In this document: positions 54,561 through 63,824 of the stretch, in pieces
Layout of the letters: every line of letters begins with the position of its first letter
Position numbering within the stretch: the first letter of the stretch is position 1
Assembly: GCF_000708265.2 (NCBI RefSeq)
Contig: NZ_JCKI01000001.1
Coordinates: forward strand, 248,001-312,000
DNA length: 64,000 nucleotides
Direction: 5' to 3'
DNA from: Pedobacter sp. R20-19
Lineage (GTDB): Bacteria > Bacteroidota > Bacteroidia > Sphingobacteriales > Sphingobacteriaceae
Position numbers and translations under genes: made by a program
The notes under the pieces: generated by a model
Databases searched by the model: none
The model's input: only the letters and a program-made list of their open reading frames with translations
What the model was told of the DNA's origin: nothing

Positions 54561-54842
54561 CGTTGATTTTTTTTTCGATAAAGATAAATCATAAATCTGC
54601 TTAAGCATAATCATTTTTAAGTGAAAGCATTTAACATTTAGTATGAAAGAATAAAACTATTCAACATGAAAGGTTCGCAAGAGGAGAGATAACCAATGGG
54701 ATATTTTCTGTTGGAAAAAGATGCGCAGAACTATTAAAAGCAAATATGAATATGCCTAATAATTAAAAAATTACATCTCACTGCATAAAAATTCCGTCAT
54801 TTGTATTACTTTACACCAAACAATTTACCGAAAGATTAGAAG

Positions 54843-56225
54843 ATGAAGTTAACGTTTTGGGGCGCGGCGCAACAGGTAACAGGAAGTATGCACCTGCTGG
54901 AAGTTTGGCATTATAAAATATTGATAGATTGCGGATTGGATTATGAAAAGGAAACTTACCAGGAAGATAACCAACAATTTCCTTTTGACCCTTCCAGTAT
55001 CAATCTTGTTATTTTAACCCATGCACATATTGACCATTCTGGTAATTTACCAACGCTTGTGCACCTGGGTTTTGATGGCCAGGTACTTTGCACACCTCCA
55101 ACTGCAGACTTAACATCTATTTTATTATTTGATTCTGTAGAACTCTTTTTAAGGAAACAAAGTAGAAAACCACGCACTAAACGTGGTAATTTTAGTGGAC
55201 CAAAACCATTGTATTTGCACAAACATGTGATGGATACGATTGATCGCTTCGTAACCATAGCCTTTAATAAGCCTTTCAAAATTAATGGCGATATCAGCTT
55301 AACTTTTATCCCTGTGGGGCACTTGTTGGGTGCAGCTGCTGCGGTTTTAACCATAAATGATCATGGCGAAGAAAAGCGTATTGCTTTTTCGGGCGATATT
55401 GGTAGGGAACATTATCCCGTTTTAGTAAAGCCAGATCCCATACCAGCCGTAGATTACTTTATATGCGAAGCCACTTATGGAGGCCGTTATCATACCAAAG
55501 ACCAAACACTGGAAGAAAGATTGATAAAAGAAATTGAAGAAGCTTGTATCAAAACCCCGGGCAGATTAATTATTCCTGCTTTTAGTATTGGAAGAACACA
55601 ATCCCTTGTATTCGCCTTAAATCAAATTTTCGCCAAAAAATTATTGCCGCCAATTCAGATTTTTGTTGATAGCCCCATGGCTATACAGGCAACGGATGTT
55701 TATCGGAAACACCATAACCTGGTTAATCAGGAGGCCAAGGATTTTTATAAAACCATGGGTGATGAATTTGAATTTGAGCATTTGGCTTACATTCAAACCA
55801 TGAAAGAAAGCAAGGATGTTTCCAATTATTTTGATCCTTGCATCATCATCTCCTCTGCAGGAATGTTAGAAGGTGGGCGTATTCAGGATCACCTGTATTA
55901 TAATATTCAAAATTATTACTGTACCATTCTTTTTATTGGCTATTGTGCAAAAGGTACATTAGGCTATAAACTCCTAAGTGGCGCACCCATTGTGAGGATT
56001 AAAGACCGTGAAATGATGGTTTATGCCACTATCCGACAAACAGATTTACTTAGCGGACATGGTGATCATGATGACCTCATGCGAACAGTGAAACAAACCG
56101 GTCAGCCGAAGAAGGTTTTTTTGGTGCATGGTGAAGATAAAAGTTTGAAGAGCTTATCTGCTGCTTTGCAGGAAAATGGTTTTGATGTAGTAGCACCCGA
56201 AAGAGGAGAGGTATTTGAGATTTAA
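54843..56225 (+). CDS. Beta-CASP metallo-beta-lactamase fold RNase-like protein
   Basis: A 460-residue protein of the CPSF-73/TTHA0252 type. The MBL core has LTHAHIDHSGNLPTLVHLGF (the HxHxDH zinc motif near residue 60), PVGHLLGAAA and IAFSGDIGREHYP. The beta-CASP insertion has VDSPMAIQATDVYRKHH and SSAGMLEGGRIQDH. The C-terminal RMMBL block is LLSGHGDHDDLMRTVKQTGQ and KKVFLVHGE. All zinc ligands appear to be present. Family members are endo- and exoribonucleases; the RNA targets here are unknown. There is no signal peptide, so it is cytoplasmic. It is monocistronic. Confidence 0.9.
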   Translation: MKLTFWGAAQQVTGSMHLLEVWHYKILIDCGLDYEKETYQEDNQQFPFDPSSINLVILTHAHIDHSGNLPTLVHLGFDGQVLCTPPTADLTSILLFDSVELFLRKQSRKPRTKRGNFSGPKPLYLHKHVMDTIDRFVTIAFNKPFKINGDISLTFIPVGHLLGAAAAVLTINDHGEEKRIAFSGDIGREHYPVLVKPDPIPAVDYFICEATYGGRYHTKDQTLEERLIKEIEEACIKTPGRLIIPAFSIGRTQSLVFALNQIFAKKLLPPIQIFVDSPMAIQATDVYRKHHNLVNQEAKDFYKTMGDEFEFEHLAYIQTMKESKDVSNYFDPCIIISSAGMLEGGRIQDHLYYNIQNYYCTILFIGYCAKGTLGYKLLSGAPIVRIKDREMMVYATIRQTDLLSGHGDHDDLMRTVKQTGQPKKVFLVHGEDKSLKSLSAALQENGFDVVAPERGEVFEI

Positions 56226-56295
56226 ATAGTTTATTGGTGATCAGTTTCCAACTTACCACCTTCCCAACTATCCAACTCATCAGCTAACCATTCCC

Positions 56296-57543
56296 CTATT
56301 TTCTCACCTGCCCATCACCTCTAACTACCCATTTACAACTTGTTAATTCTTCCAAACCCATTGGGCCACGAGCATGTAGTTTCTGTGTACTAATACCAAT
56401 TTCTGCACCTAATCCGAATTGAGCACCATCGGTAAAGCCTGTAGAAGCATTCGCATAAACTGCAGCTGCATCAACCAGATTTAAAAAATTTGTAATGTTT
56501 TCTGCATTTTCAGAAATAATGGCTTCGCTATGTTTAGAACTATAATCAGCAATGTGGTTAATCGCTTCATTAAAATCATCTACAACTTTAACAGCCATTT
56601 TTAAGGATAGAAATTCTGTGCCAAAATGATCTTCCGTAGCACGGTTTAGCAGATTTGATGGATAAGAAGATTTTAGCATCTTATAACTTATTTCATCTGC
56701 AAAAAGTTCCACTTGTTTTTCAGCTAACGGCATTAAAAGTGCTGTCAAATCATTCAATCTACTTTGGTGAATCAACACGCAATCCAACGCATTGCACACA
56801 CTTACCCTTCTCGTTTTGGCATTTAAAATAATGGCTTTCCCCTTTTCTAAATCTCCTGATTCATCAAAATAGGTATGTACAATTCCAGCACCGGTTTCAA
56901 TAACGGGGATTTTACTATTTTCCCTTACATAATTAATTAAAGACTGACTTCCACGTGGAATCAACACATCCACAAAACCTCTGGCATTCAGCAAAGCCTC
57001 AGTTGCCGCCCTCTCGGCAGGTAATAAGGTAAGCACATCAGGATTAACTCCATGCTTTTCTAATACCTTCTGAATTACTTTTGCAATGGCTAAATTAGAA
57101 GATTCAGCATCACTTCCACCTTTCAAAACAGCAACATTTCCCGTTTTAAAACACAATGAAAAAACATCGGCAGTAACATTCGGGCGTGCTTCATAGATCA
57201 CACCAACAACGCCTAGCGGCACTCGGATTTTTTTTAAATTTAAACCATTATCTAAATTTTTCTCAGATAATACTTCATTTAGCGGACTAACCAGATTCAC
57301 CACATTCTTAATATCATTGGCTATATCTAAAATCCGTTGCGATGTGAGCTTCAGTCGGTCATATTTAGGATCGTCAACAGGCATTTTAGCCAAATCTTTT
57401 TCATTTTCCTGAAGGATGATTGATGTGTTTTCGACTAAAGTCTCCGCTAAATCAGAAAGAACCACATTCACTTTTTCTTTAGATAGATTAATAAGATTTC
57501 GGGTTGCTTTCTTGGCGTTTTCGAAGTATGTTGAGTAGTTCAT
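56296..57543 (-). CDS. proA: Glutamate-5-semialdehyde dehydrogenase (gamma-glutamyl phosphate reductase)
   Basis: ProA reduces gamma-glutamyl phosphate to glutamate-5-semialdehyde with NADPH in proline synthesis. The 415-residue protein starts at the ATG at 57543 (MNYSTYFENAKKATRNLINL); an upstream in-frame extension is ignored. Family blocks are RVPLGVVGVIYEARPNVTAD, AVLKGGSDAESSN, VIETGAGIVHTYFDESGDLE, the active-site Cys in RRVSVCNALDCVLIHQ, and NASTGFTDGAQFGLGAEIGI. The end is GLEELTSCKWVVRGDGQVRK. It lies 277 bases after proB in the same direction. That gap holds repeat-like DNA, so co-transcription is likely but not certain. Confidence 0.96.
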   Translation of the reverse strand: MNYSTYFENAKKATRNLINLSKEKVNVVLSDLAETLVENTSIILQENEKDLAKMPVDDPKYDRLKLTSQRILDIANDIKNVVNLVSPLNEVLSEKNLDNGLNLKKIRVPLGVVGVIYEARPNVTADVFSLCFKTGNVAVLKGGSDAESSNLAIAKVIQKVLEKHGVNPDVLTLLPAERAATEALLNARGFVDVLIPRGSQSLINYVRENSKIPVIETGAGIVHTYFDESGDLEKGKAIILNAKTRRVSVCNALDCVLIHQSRLNDLTALLMPLAEKQVELFADEISYKMLKSSYPSNLLNRATEDHFGTEFLSLKMAVKVVDDFNEAINHIADYSSKHSEAIISENAENITNFLNLVDAAAVYANASTGFTDGAQFGLGAEIGISTQKLHARGPMGLEELTSCKWVVRGDGQVRK

Positions 57544-57565
57544 GTTTTGATTGTGAGTTTGTGAG

Positions 57566-57599
57566 TAGCAAGTATTTAGTATCAAGTATCAAGATTGGG
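57566..57599. repeat. Short AAGTAT/ATCAAGTATCAAG repeat
   Basis: A microsatellite-like stretch with several copies of AAGTAT and TATCAAG just upstream of proA. Similar simple repeats are common between genes in Sphingobacteria; the number of copies here is low. Confidence 0.5.
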
Positions 57600-57649
57600 C
57601 GCAGAATATAGCGATCGCATTAAGATTTTATCAGTTTGTATTTTTTATC

Positions 57650-57745
57650 ACTGAGAACACTGAGTTTTCACAGAGGGTAAACAGGTTTTACTATTAGCTC
57701 TGTGGTGCCCGGGGCCTTTCTCCGTGCGCTCTGTGGTTAATCTTT
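57650..57745. repeat. Imperfect palindromic repeat with CACAGAG/CTCTGTG arms
   Basis: CACTGAGAACACTGAG, then CACAGAGGG, then CTCTGTGGTG and again CTCTGTGGTT form facing arms in the gap between proB and proA. The stretch is more GC-rich than its surroundings and looks like a degenerate interspersed repeat. Confidence 0.5.
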
Positions 57746-57820
57746 TTCTTCATTTTTACACAAGAGGTTATTTACACTTCTTTCTTTGCGCCTTCTCTTT
57801 GCGGTTAAACCCCAATAAAT

Positions 57821-58900
57821 CTATATCGCCGAATAAAAATAATCATAATGCACTAAAGCCTTTTGCTTCTTTAATCCAATTCTTTCTCTTGCTTTATCCG
57901 ACCCGTATTCTGCAATTCCCAATCCAATTAAAGCCTGTTGCTCATCCACAATTTTAATAATATCTCCTTTTAAAAAGTCAGTCTGAATCTCTATAATTCC
58001 AACTGGTAATAAGCTTGTTGCCTTACCAGAAGTCAGAACCATTTTTGCACCATCGTTTAACTTAACAATTCCAGTTGCAGCGGTTTCGGAGTGTGCAATC
58101 CATTTTTTCTTGCCCGATTTACTTTTTTCAGGCACAAATCGGGTGTGAATCAAATTCTGATGAAGAAGAGCCGTTAATACATCATCTTTGGTGCCATTGG
58201 CTATATGAACGTTAATCCCGAGCTTAGCTACCTTTTGTGCCATCGTAGATTTGGTAATCATTCCACCTCTGCCAAATTGTGATTTTCCAGTTTGAATAAA
58301 AGAAGCCAGATTTGAAACCGTTCTAGATATCTCTTCAATAACCTTCGATCCTTCCATTTTAGGGTCACCATTATAAATCCCATCCACATTCGACAAGATA
58401 ATCAAGGCATCAGCATTTAACATTGAAGCAATTAAGCCCGCCAGTTCATCATTATCAGTAAACATTAATTCGGTTACCGAAACCACATCATTTTCATTAA
58501 CAACGGGAATAACATCATTCTGCAGCAAAATTTGCATGCAGTTTTTCATATTCAGATAATGTGCCCGATCGCGAAAATCTTCTTTCGTTACTAAAACCTG
58601 GGCACACTTTATTTGATGTATAGCAAAAAAATTAGAATAAGTATTAATCAGTTTTACCTGACCGATTGCAGCTAATAATTGTCGTGTAGTAATGGCATCT
58701 TGTTTCTCTGAGACCTTAATTAAACTTCTGCCAGCCGCAACAGCTCCAGAAGAAACCAGAATAACTTCTATACCCTGCTTTTTGATTTCTGCCAGTTGGT
58801 TAACAAGATGATTGATTCTCTTTTCATCAGGTAATCCATTCGCTTGCGTAATTACATTCGACCCTACTTTAACGACTATTTTTTTATACCCTAATTTCAT
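57821..58900 (-). CDS. proB: Glutamate 5-kinase
   Basis: ProB phosphorylates glutamate, the first and feedback-controlled step of proline synthesis. In the 359-residue protein the kinase domain (about 1-260) has KIVVKVGSNVITQ, VILVSSGAVAAGRSL, ARQLLAAIGQV-like TTRQLLAAIGQVKLINTYSN, VVNENDVVSVTEL and SQFGRGGMITKSTMAQKVAK. The C-terminal PUA domain (about 275-350) has LLPVGIIEIQTDFLKGDIIK and LIGLGIAEYGSDKARE. The PUA domain gives the full-length form seen in E. coli. It precedes proA on the same strand. Confidence 0.96.
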   Translation of the reverse strand: MKLGYKKIVVKVGSNVITQANGLPDEKRINHLVNQLAEIKKQGIEVILVSSGAVAAGRSLIKVSEKQDAITTRQLLAAIGQVKLINTYSNFFAIHQIKCAQVLVTKEDFRDRAHYLNMKNCMQILLQNDVIPVVNENDVVSVTELMFTDNDELAGLIASMLNADALIILSNVDGIYNGDPKMEGSKVIEEISRTVSNLASFIQTGKSQFGRGGMITKSTMAQKVAKLGINVHIANGTKDDVLTALLHQNLIHTRFVPEKSKSGKKKWIAHSETAATGIVKLNDGAKMVLTSGKATSLLPVGIIEIQTDFLKGDIIKIVDEQQALIGLGIAEYGSDKARERIGLKKQKALVHYDYFYSAI

Positions 58901-59109
58901 GATGATTTAAAGCAGTTTATGGAGGCAATTTAACATCATTTTCTTTAATTCAGATCATTATCAATGAGCAGCATGGATTTTTACGAAAATGATAATTAGT
59001 TTGAACTTGGGCGTTTGGCATTCAAATCCTATTAATCACTTATGAACCAATGACCATTAAACTAATAAACTATTTCATTAAATTGCATTCACCTAATCCT
59101 GAACCAAAC

Positions 59110-61260
59110 ATGAAACGTATTTTACCCTCCCTGATCTTGCTCAGTGCAATTTCAGCATGTAATCACCCGCAAAAGAAAGAAATGGAACCTATAAAATGGC
59201 CTGATGTAAAGGCACCTATCGCGGAAATTATTCCGCACAAAAGAATAATTCACGGCGATACAGTAGTAGATAATTATTACTGGATGATTGATTACTTTAA
59301 AAAAGGACCGGATAGTACGAAAGTGGTAAATTATCTAAAAGCCGAAAATCAATATCTGGATGAGATGATGAAGAGCACCGATGCTTTTCAGGCTGATTTG
59401 TTTAAAGAAATGAAAGCTCGGATTAAGGAAAAAGATGAATCCGTGCCCGTTTTCAGGAATGGATATTTTTATTATTCCCGTACAGAAGAGGGTAAGCAAT
59501 ACTTTAAATACTGCAGGAAAAAAGGCAGTTTAACCGCTCCTGAGGAAGTACTTTTAGATGTTGATGAAATGGCAAAAGGCCATGCCTACTTTAGTGCAAC
59601 AGGTTTTAAAGTTAGTCCGGATAATAAATTGCTGGCTTATGGTGTGGATAAGGTTTCACGCAGGCAATATACCATTCAGGTTAAAAATTTGGAAACCGGC
59701 GAAATTTATAAAGATGCCATCACCAACACCGAAGGTCCGGGTGCTTGGGCAAATGACAATAAAACTTTATTTTATACTTCGAAAAATCCGGTTACGCTAT
59801 TAAGTGAAAAGATAAAAAAACACACCCTCGGTACCAATGAAAAAGCCGATGTGGTGGTTTATGATGAAAAAGACAATACAAACTATATCGGTGTAGGCAA
59901 GTCTAAAAACGGAAAATACATTTTTGTAGCCTCGCAAGGTACCCTGACCTCAGAATATAAAATGATTGATGCTGATCATCCAGAAGCTGATTTTAAAGTT
60001 TTTGCTGCCCGCTCTAAGGATGTTTTGTATGATATAATGCCTGTTGATGGAAAATTTCTAATCCTAACCAATTGGAAGGCTAAGAACTTTAGATTAATGG
60101 AATGTCCGCTAGATAAAACAGAAAAAGAAAACTGGAAGGAAGTTATTCCACATCGAGCTGATGTATTGTTAGAAAGTGCAGAGGAATTTAAAGATTATAC
60201 TGTTCTATCTGAACGCAAAAATGGTTTAACAGAATTGCGAGTTTTGAAGAAAAATGGTGGCGATTATTACATTAAGTTTGATGAACCGGCTTATGATGCT
60301 GGCGTTGGTGCTAACCCTGAATATAATAGTAAAACCTTACGCTATTCTTATACCTCTTTAACTACACCAAGTTCGGTTTATGATTATGATTTGGAGAAAA
60401 AAGATCAGAAATTGATGAAACAGCAAGAGGTTGTGGGAGGTTACAATCCTAGGGATTATGTAACAGAGCGTATTTTTGCAACCGCAAAAGATGGTACCAA
60501 AATCCCAGTTGCTTTGGTATACAAAAAAGGTTTTGAAAAAAATGGTCAATCACCATTGCTGCTTTATGGATATGGCTCATATGGCGCAAATTCTGATGTC
60601 TATTTTTCTTCCGTTCGCTTAAGCCTTTTAGATCGGGGTTTTGTTTTCGCCATTGCAAACATTCGTGGCGGACAAGAAATGGGGCGCCAATGGTATGAGG
60701 ATGGTAAACTAATGAAAAAGAAAAACACCTTTACTGATTTTATTGCCGCCGGTGAATACTTGATTGATCAAAAATATACTTCAAAGGGTCATTTGTATGC
60801 CAATGGAGGAAGTGCCGGTGGCTTACTGATGGGAGCTGTTGTAAATATGGCACCAGACTTATGGAATGGTGTAATTGCGGATGTTCCTTTTGTAGATGTA
60901 GTTAACACGATGTTGGATGAAAGCATTCCATTAACCACGAATGAGTTTGATGAATGGGGAAATCCAAAGAAAAAAGATGCTTATGAATACATGAAAAGCT
61001 ATTCTCCTTATGAAAATGTAGAGAAGAAAGCCTATCCAAATATGCTGGTAACTACGGGTTTGCATGACAGTCAGGTACAGTATTTTGAACCTGCAAAATG
61101 GGTGGCCAAATTGCGTGCAATGAAAACAGATAAAAATGTGTTGTTCCTTAAAACCAATATGGAATTTGGACATGGTGGTGCATCTGGCCGTTTCGATTAT
61201 TTAAAGGAAGAAGCATTAGGATACGCCTTCTTTTTTAAATTAGAAGGGATTAAGAAGTAA
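59110..61260 (+). CDS. Prolyl oligopeptidase family serine peptidase (S9A), lipoprotein
   Basis: A 716-residue peptidase. I chose the ATG at 59110 (MKRILPSLILLSAISACNHP), which gives a lipobox ISAC; the frame is open 20 codons upstream without a signal peptide. The N-terminal beta-propeller (about 80-420) is followed by the alpha/beta hydrolase domain with GQSPLLLYGYGSYGANSDVY and IRGGQEMGRQWYEDGKLMKK. The nucleophile Ser is in NGGSAGGLLMGAVVN, with LWNGVIADVPFVDVVNTM next. The His of the triad is in EFGHGGASGRFDYLKE near the C-terminus. It should cleave proline-containing oligopeptides, probably in the periplasm. It is followed by a hairpin. Confidence 0.93.
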   Translation: MKRILPSLILLSAISACNHPQKKEMEPIKWPDVKAPIAEIIPHKRIIHGDTVVDNYYWMIDYFKKGPDSTKVVNYLKAENQYLDEMMKSTDAFQADLFKEMKARIKEKDESVPVFRNGYFYYSRTEEGKQYFKYCRKKGSLTAPEEVLLDVDEMAKGHAYFSATGFKVSPDNKLLAYGVDKVSRRQYTIQVKNLETGEIYKDAITNTEGPGAWANDNKTLFYTSKNPVTLLSEKIKKHTLGTNEKADVVVYDEKDNTNYIGVGKSKNGKYIFVASQGTLTSEYKMIDADHPEADFKVFAARSKDVLYDIMPVDGKFLILTNWKAKNFRLMECPLDKTEKENWKEVIPHRADVLLESAEEFKDYTVLSERKNGLTELRVLKKNGGDYYIKFDEPAYDAGVGANPEYNSKTLRYSYTSLTTPSSVYDYDLEKKDQKLMKQQEVVGGYNPRDYVTERIFATAKDGTKIPVALVYKKGFEKNGQSPLLLYGYGSYGANSDVYFSSVRLSLLDRGFVFAIANIRGGQEMGRQWYEDGKLMKKKNTFTDFIAAGEYLIDQKYTSKGHLYANGGSAGGLLMGAVVNMAPDLWNGVIADVPFVDVVNTMLDESIPLTTNEFDEWGNPKKKDAYEYMKSYSPYENVEKKAYPNMLVTTGLHDSQVQYFEPAKWVAKLRAMKTDKNVLFLKTNMEFGHGGASGRFDYLKEEALGYAFFFKLEGIKK

Positions 61261-61271
61261 TAACAATATAA

Positions 61272-61324
61272 AAGTTGAGTGAGTTGAAAAATTAATTGTT
61301 CTTTAACTCGCTCAGCTTATCCTT
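61272..61324 (+). terminator. Probable terminator of the S9 peptidase gene
   Basis: AAGTTGAGTGAGTT and AACTCGCTCAGCTT can pair over 14 positions with two G-U pairs, followed by a pyrimidine-rich stretch. The loop is long (19 bases), so this is a weaker call. Confidence 0.5.
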
Positions 61325-61350
61325 TTCACATATAGTATAAAAGATCACTA

Positions 61351-61803
61351 ATGAATGCTAAATTAAAACCGCTTCAAATGATTCACCTGGCATTATGCTT
61401 TTTTGTCTTCCTATTTGCTATTGTAACTATTTTAATTAATAGAAATCAATTGTATTTTGATGCCAATCCGGCGAATACTGCACCTTTCAACCCCATATTT
61501 CCAATTGTAGGGTTAATTTCGCTCTCTGTGAGCCTTATTGCATTTAAAAACTTACTTGCAAAAATAGATCAGGCTGCCGCTGTTGATTCAAAAATAAATC
61601 AATATCAAACGGCTTTTGTTGTGAGTTCAGCATTATTAGAAGGAGGTGCTCTTTTTAATCTTGTAGGCACATTTGTATCACAAAATGCATTCTTTTTAAT
61701 TTTTGCCGCAGTGAACCTAATTTTCCTCATTCGCAATCGGCCTACCAAAGATAAATTGATATCCGCTTTACAATTGCAATATCCAGATACCGAAACATTG
61801 TAA
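61351..61803 (+). CDS. Small four-helix membrane protein of unknown function
   Basis: A 150-residue integral membrane protein with four predicted helices at about residues 10-31 (MIHLALCFFVFLFAIVTILI), 45-68, 88-109 and 112-128 (FFLIFAAVNLIFLI). It ends in a short basic then polar tail (RNRPTKDKLISALQLQYPDT). I do not recognise the family. It lies 26 bases before the M16 peptidase gene, but that gene has its own promoter box, so an operon is not certain. Confidence 0.72.
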   Translation: MNAKLKPLQMIHLALCFFVFLFAIVTILINRNQLYFDANPANTAPFNPIFPIVGLISLSVSLIAFKNLLAKIDQAAAVDSKINQYQTAFVVSSALLEGGALFNLVGTFVSQNAFFLIFAAVNLIFLIRNRPTKDKLISALQLQYPDTETL

Positions 61804-61814
61804 TCAATTAGCCC

Positions 61815-61822
61815 TATCTTTG
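61815..61822 (+). promoter_or_regulatory. -7 promoter box directly before the M16 start codon
   Basis: TATCTTTG is an exact TAnnTTTG match and ends 7 bases before the ATG at 61830, so transcription would begin at or next to the start codon. Confidence 0.5.
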
Positions 61823-61829
61823 CCGGTCA

Positions 61830-63062
61830 ATGGAATACAATGTTCACACTTTACCCAATGGCATTCGCTTGTTGCACGTACCATCGGCCTCAGCCATCTC
61901 ACATGCCTGCATCATTATCAACAGCGGTTCCCGCGATGAGGCTGAACATAAAGCCGGCTTAGCACATTTTATTGAGCATTTAATTTTTAAGCGCACCGAA
62001 AAACGCAGTACCAATCAGATTTTAAATCGGTTGGAAAGTGTAGGAGCTGATTTAAATGCCTATACAACTAAAGAATATACCTGCGTTCATGCTTCCTTTT
62101 TAAATCCCTATTTAGACCGGACACTAGATCTTTTTAACGATATTATCTTTCATTCCACCTTCCCCGAAGAGGAAATGGATAAAGAAAAGAGTGTAATTTT
62201 AGATGAAATTGCTTCCTATTTAGACCAACCTGAAGAGGCCATTAATGATGATTTTGAAGATATGCTTTTTGCCGGTCATCCGCTAGGTAATAATATCTTA
62301 GGCACTATTGATTCTGTTCAAAATTTCACTAGAGAAGATGTGATTGCTTTCAGGAAAGCAAACTACAGAACCAATGAAATCGTGGTGGCAGTGATCGGGA
62401 ATTATAGTCTGAATAGTGTGGTTAATAAAGGCATTAAACACTTTGGAGATGTTGAAAAAAATATACCAGAAAAACACAGAACTAAACCAGACATTTTAAA
62501 GCCAACCACAACCACCATATACAAACCGATTATGCAGGCGCACTGCATATTAGGAACACAAACTTATTCAACATACCAGGAAAAAAAGGTCGGATTAATG
62601 CTGCTAAATAATTATTTTGGCGGTAATGGAATGAGTTCCGTATTAAACCTGCAAATCAGAGAAAAATATGGCATAGCCTATACCATCGAATCAAATTTTT
62701 CACCACTTAGTGACACAGGAATCTTCTCCATCTATTTCGGAACAGATAAAGAAAAACAAGCAAAAGCTTTGTCTCTGATTTTTAAAGAAATAAAAAAACT
62801 AAGAGAAAAGCCACTGAATGATCTTCAATTACAAAAAGCTAAAAACAAATTTATTGGTCAGATTGCTTTAGGAGAAGAAAATAGAATCGGATTAATCATT
62901 TCAATGGCAAAAAGCTTAATTAATCATGATAAAATTGATTCGCTTGAAACGGTTTTTGAAAAAATAAATGCGGTAAATACCCGGCAAATTGCTGAAATCG
63001 CTGATGAGGTTTTAGACATAGAAAAGCTTAACATTTTTACTTTCTCGCCGATAGCGGAATAA
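61830..63062 (+). CDS. M16 family zinc peptidase
   Basis: A 410-residue peptidase of the pitrilysin/processing-peptidase type. The inverted zinc motif HxxEH is in LAHFIEHLIFKRTEKRS (about residues 45-60), with the third ligand Glu in EKSVILDEIASY and the usual block LGNNILGTIDSVQNFTREDV. The C-terminal domain has GGNGMSSVLNLQIREKYGIA with the conserved Arg and Tyr pair. It is short, one M16 unit of two domains, and lacks a signal peptide, so it is probably cytoplasmic and may act as a homodimer. The start is supported by the promoter box just upstream. Confidence 0.92.
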   Translation: MEYNVHTLPNGIRLLHVPSASAISHACIIINSGSRDEAEHKAGLAHFIEHLIFKRTEKRSTNQILNRLESVGADLNAYTTKEYTCVHASFLNPYLDRTLDLFNDIIFHSTFPEEEMDKEKSVILDEIASYLDQPEEAINDDFEDMLFAGHPLGNNILGTIDSVQNFTREDVIAFRKANYRTNEIVVAVIGNYSLNSVVNKGIKHFGDVEKNIPEKHRTKPDILKPTTTTIYKPIMQAHCILGTQTYSTYQEKKVGLMLLNNYFGGNGMSSVLNLQIREKYGIAYTIESNFSPLSDTGIFSIYFGTDKEKQAKALSLIFKEIKKLREKPLNDLQLQKAKNKFIGQIALGEENRIGLIISMAKSLINHDKIDSLETVFEKINAVNTRQIAEIADEVLDIEKLNIFTFSPIAE

Positions 63063-63106
63063 TTGTTATTTTTGTAAAAAATACCTTTGCAATGCTTGAT
63101 TTTTTC

Positions 63107-63190
63107 GTCATTGTGAGGCACAAAGCAATCCTTGTAACGATCGCCAGTTAACCCAGCGCATTGATTGCTTCGTACCTTACAATAGCGGAC
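63107..63190. repeat. Degenerate palindromic interspersed repeat upstream of def
   Basis: CGTCATTGTGAGGCACAAAG (63107-63126, followed by CAATC) faces GATTGCTTCGTACC and further matching bases at about 63163-63190. This arm pair resembles the CGTCATTGCGAGGAACGAAG type of repeat scattered in Bacteroidota genomes. A second, more decayed copy lies at 63825-63907. Confidence 0.65.
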
Positions 63191-63208
63191 GACATAATAT
63201 ATTACATC

Positions 63209-63772
63209 ATGAAATTACCTATAGTTGCTTACGGAGATCCGATTTTAAAAAAGATCGCAACCGACATTGATAAAGATTACCCAGAATTAGAAAAGCTGAT
63301 CAGCGACATGTTCGATACCATGTATTACGCAAATGGTGTTGGCTTGGCTGCACCACAAATTGGTTTACCCATCCGTTTATTTATTGTAGACATTAGTGAA
63401 GACGAAGAAGATGGAACTCCAGGTTATAAAAAGGTATTCATTAACGCTAAAATTCTAGAAGAAACCGGCGAGGCTTGGTTGTTTAATGAAGGCTGTTTGA
63501 GCATTCCTGATATTCGTGAAAATGTATCACGCAAACCAAACATTAAGGTAACTTACCTGGACGAAAACTTTATAGAACATACCGATGATGTAGATGGAAT
63601 GCCAGCCCGTGTCATCCAGCATGAGTATGATCATATTGAAGGCAAATTATTCACTGATAAAATAAGTGTCCTGCGCAAAACCATGTTAAAAAGCAAGCTG
63701 GATGCCATTTCAAAAGGGAATATCAAAACTGATTATAAAATGAAGTTCTTAAATAAGAGCAAAAAAAGATAG
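63209..63772 (+). CDS. def: Peptide deformylase
   Basis: Def removes the formyl group from the N-terminal Met of new proteins. The 187-residue protein starts at the ATG at 63209 (MKLPIVAYGDPILKKIATDI); an in-frame extension upstream falls in repeat DNA and is ignored. All three motifs are present: GVGLAAPQIGLPIRLF, EGCLSIPDI (metal-binding Cys) and IQHEYDHIEGKLF (HExxH). The C-terminal helix is rather long. It is flanked by two copies of a degenerate palindromic repeat and followed by a hairpin. Confidence 0.97.
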   Translation: MKLPIVAYGDPILKKIATDIDKDYPELEKLISDMFDTMYYANGVGLAAPQIGLPIRLFIVDISEDEEDGTPGYKKVFINAKILEETGEAWLFNEGCLSIPDIRENVSRKPNIKVTYLDENFIEHTDDVDGMPARVIQHEYDHIEGKLFTDKISVLRKTMLKSKLDAISKGNIKTDYKMKFLNKSKKR

Positions 63773-63789
63773 ATTTTATTCAAATATAA

Positions 63790-63822
63790 GAGGGAAAATG
63801 GAAACGTTTTCCCTTCTTTATT
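63790..63822 (+). terminator. Terminator of def
   Basis: AGGGAAAA and TTTTCCCT form an 8-bp stem with an 8-base loop, followed by a T-rich stretch, about 18 bases past the stop. Confidence 0.75.
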
Positions 63823-63824
63823 TA

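Noticed and set aside
54656..54768. A 40-codon stretch with coding-like composition upstream of the beta-CASP gene, reading ...ITNGIFSVGKRCAELLKA... to a stop.
   Set aside because: It has no start codon at a sensible place, no recognisable domain and is very short. It may be chance or a decayed fragment.
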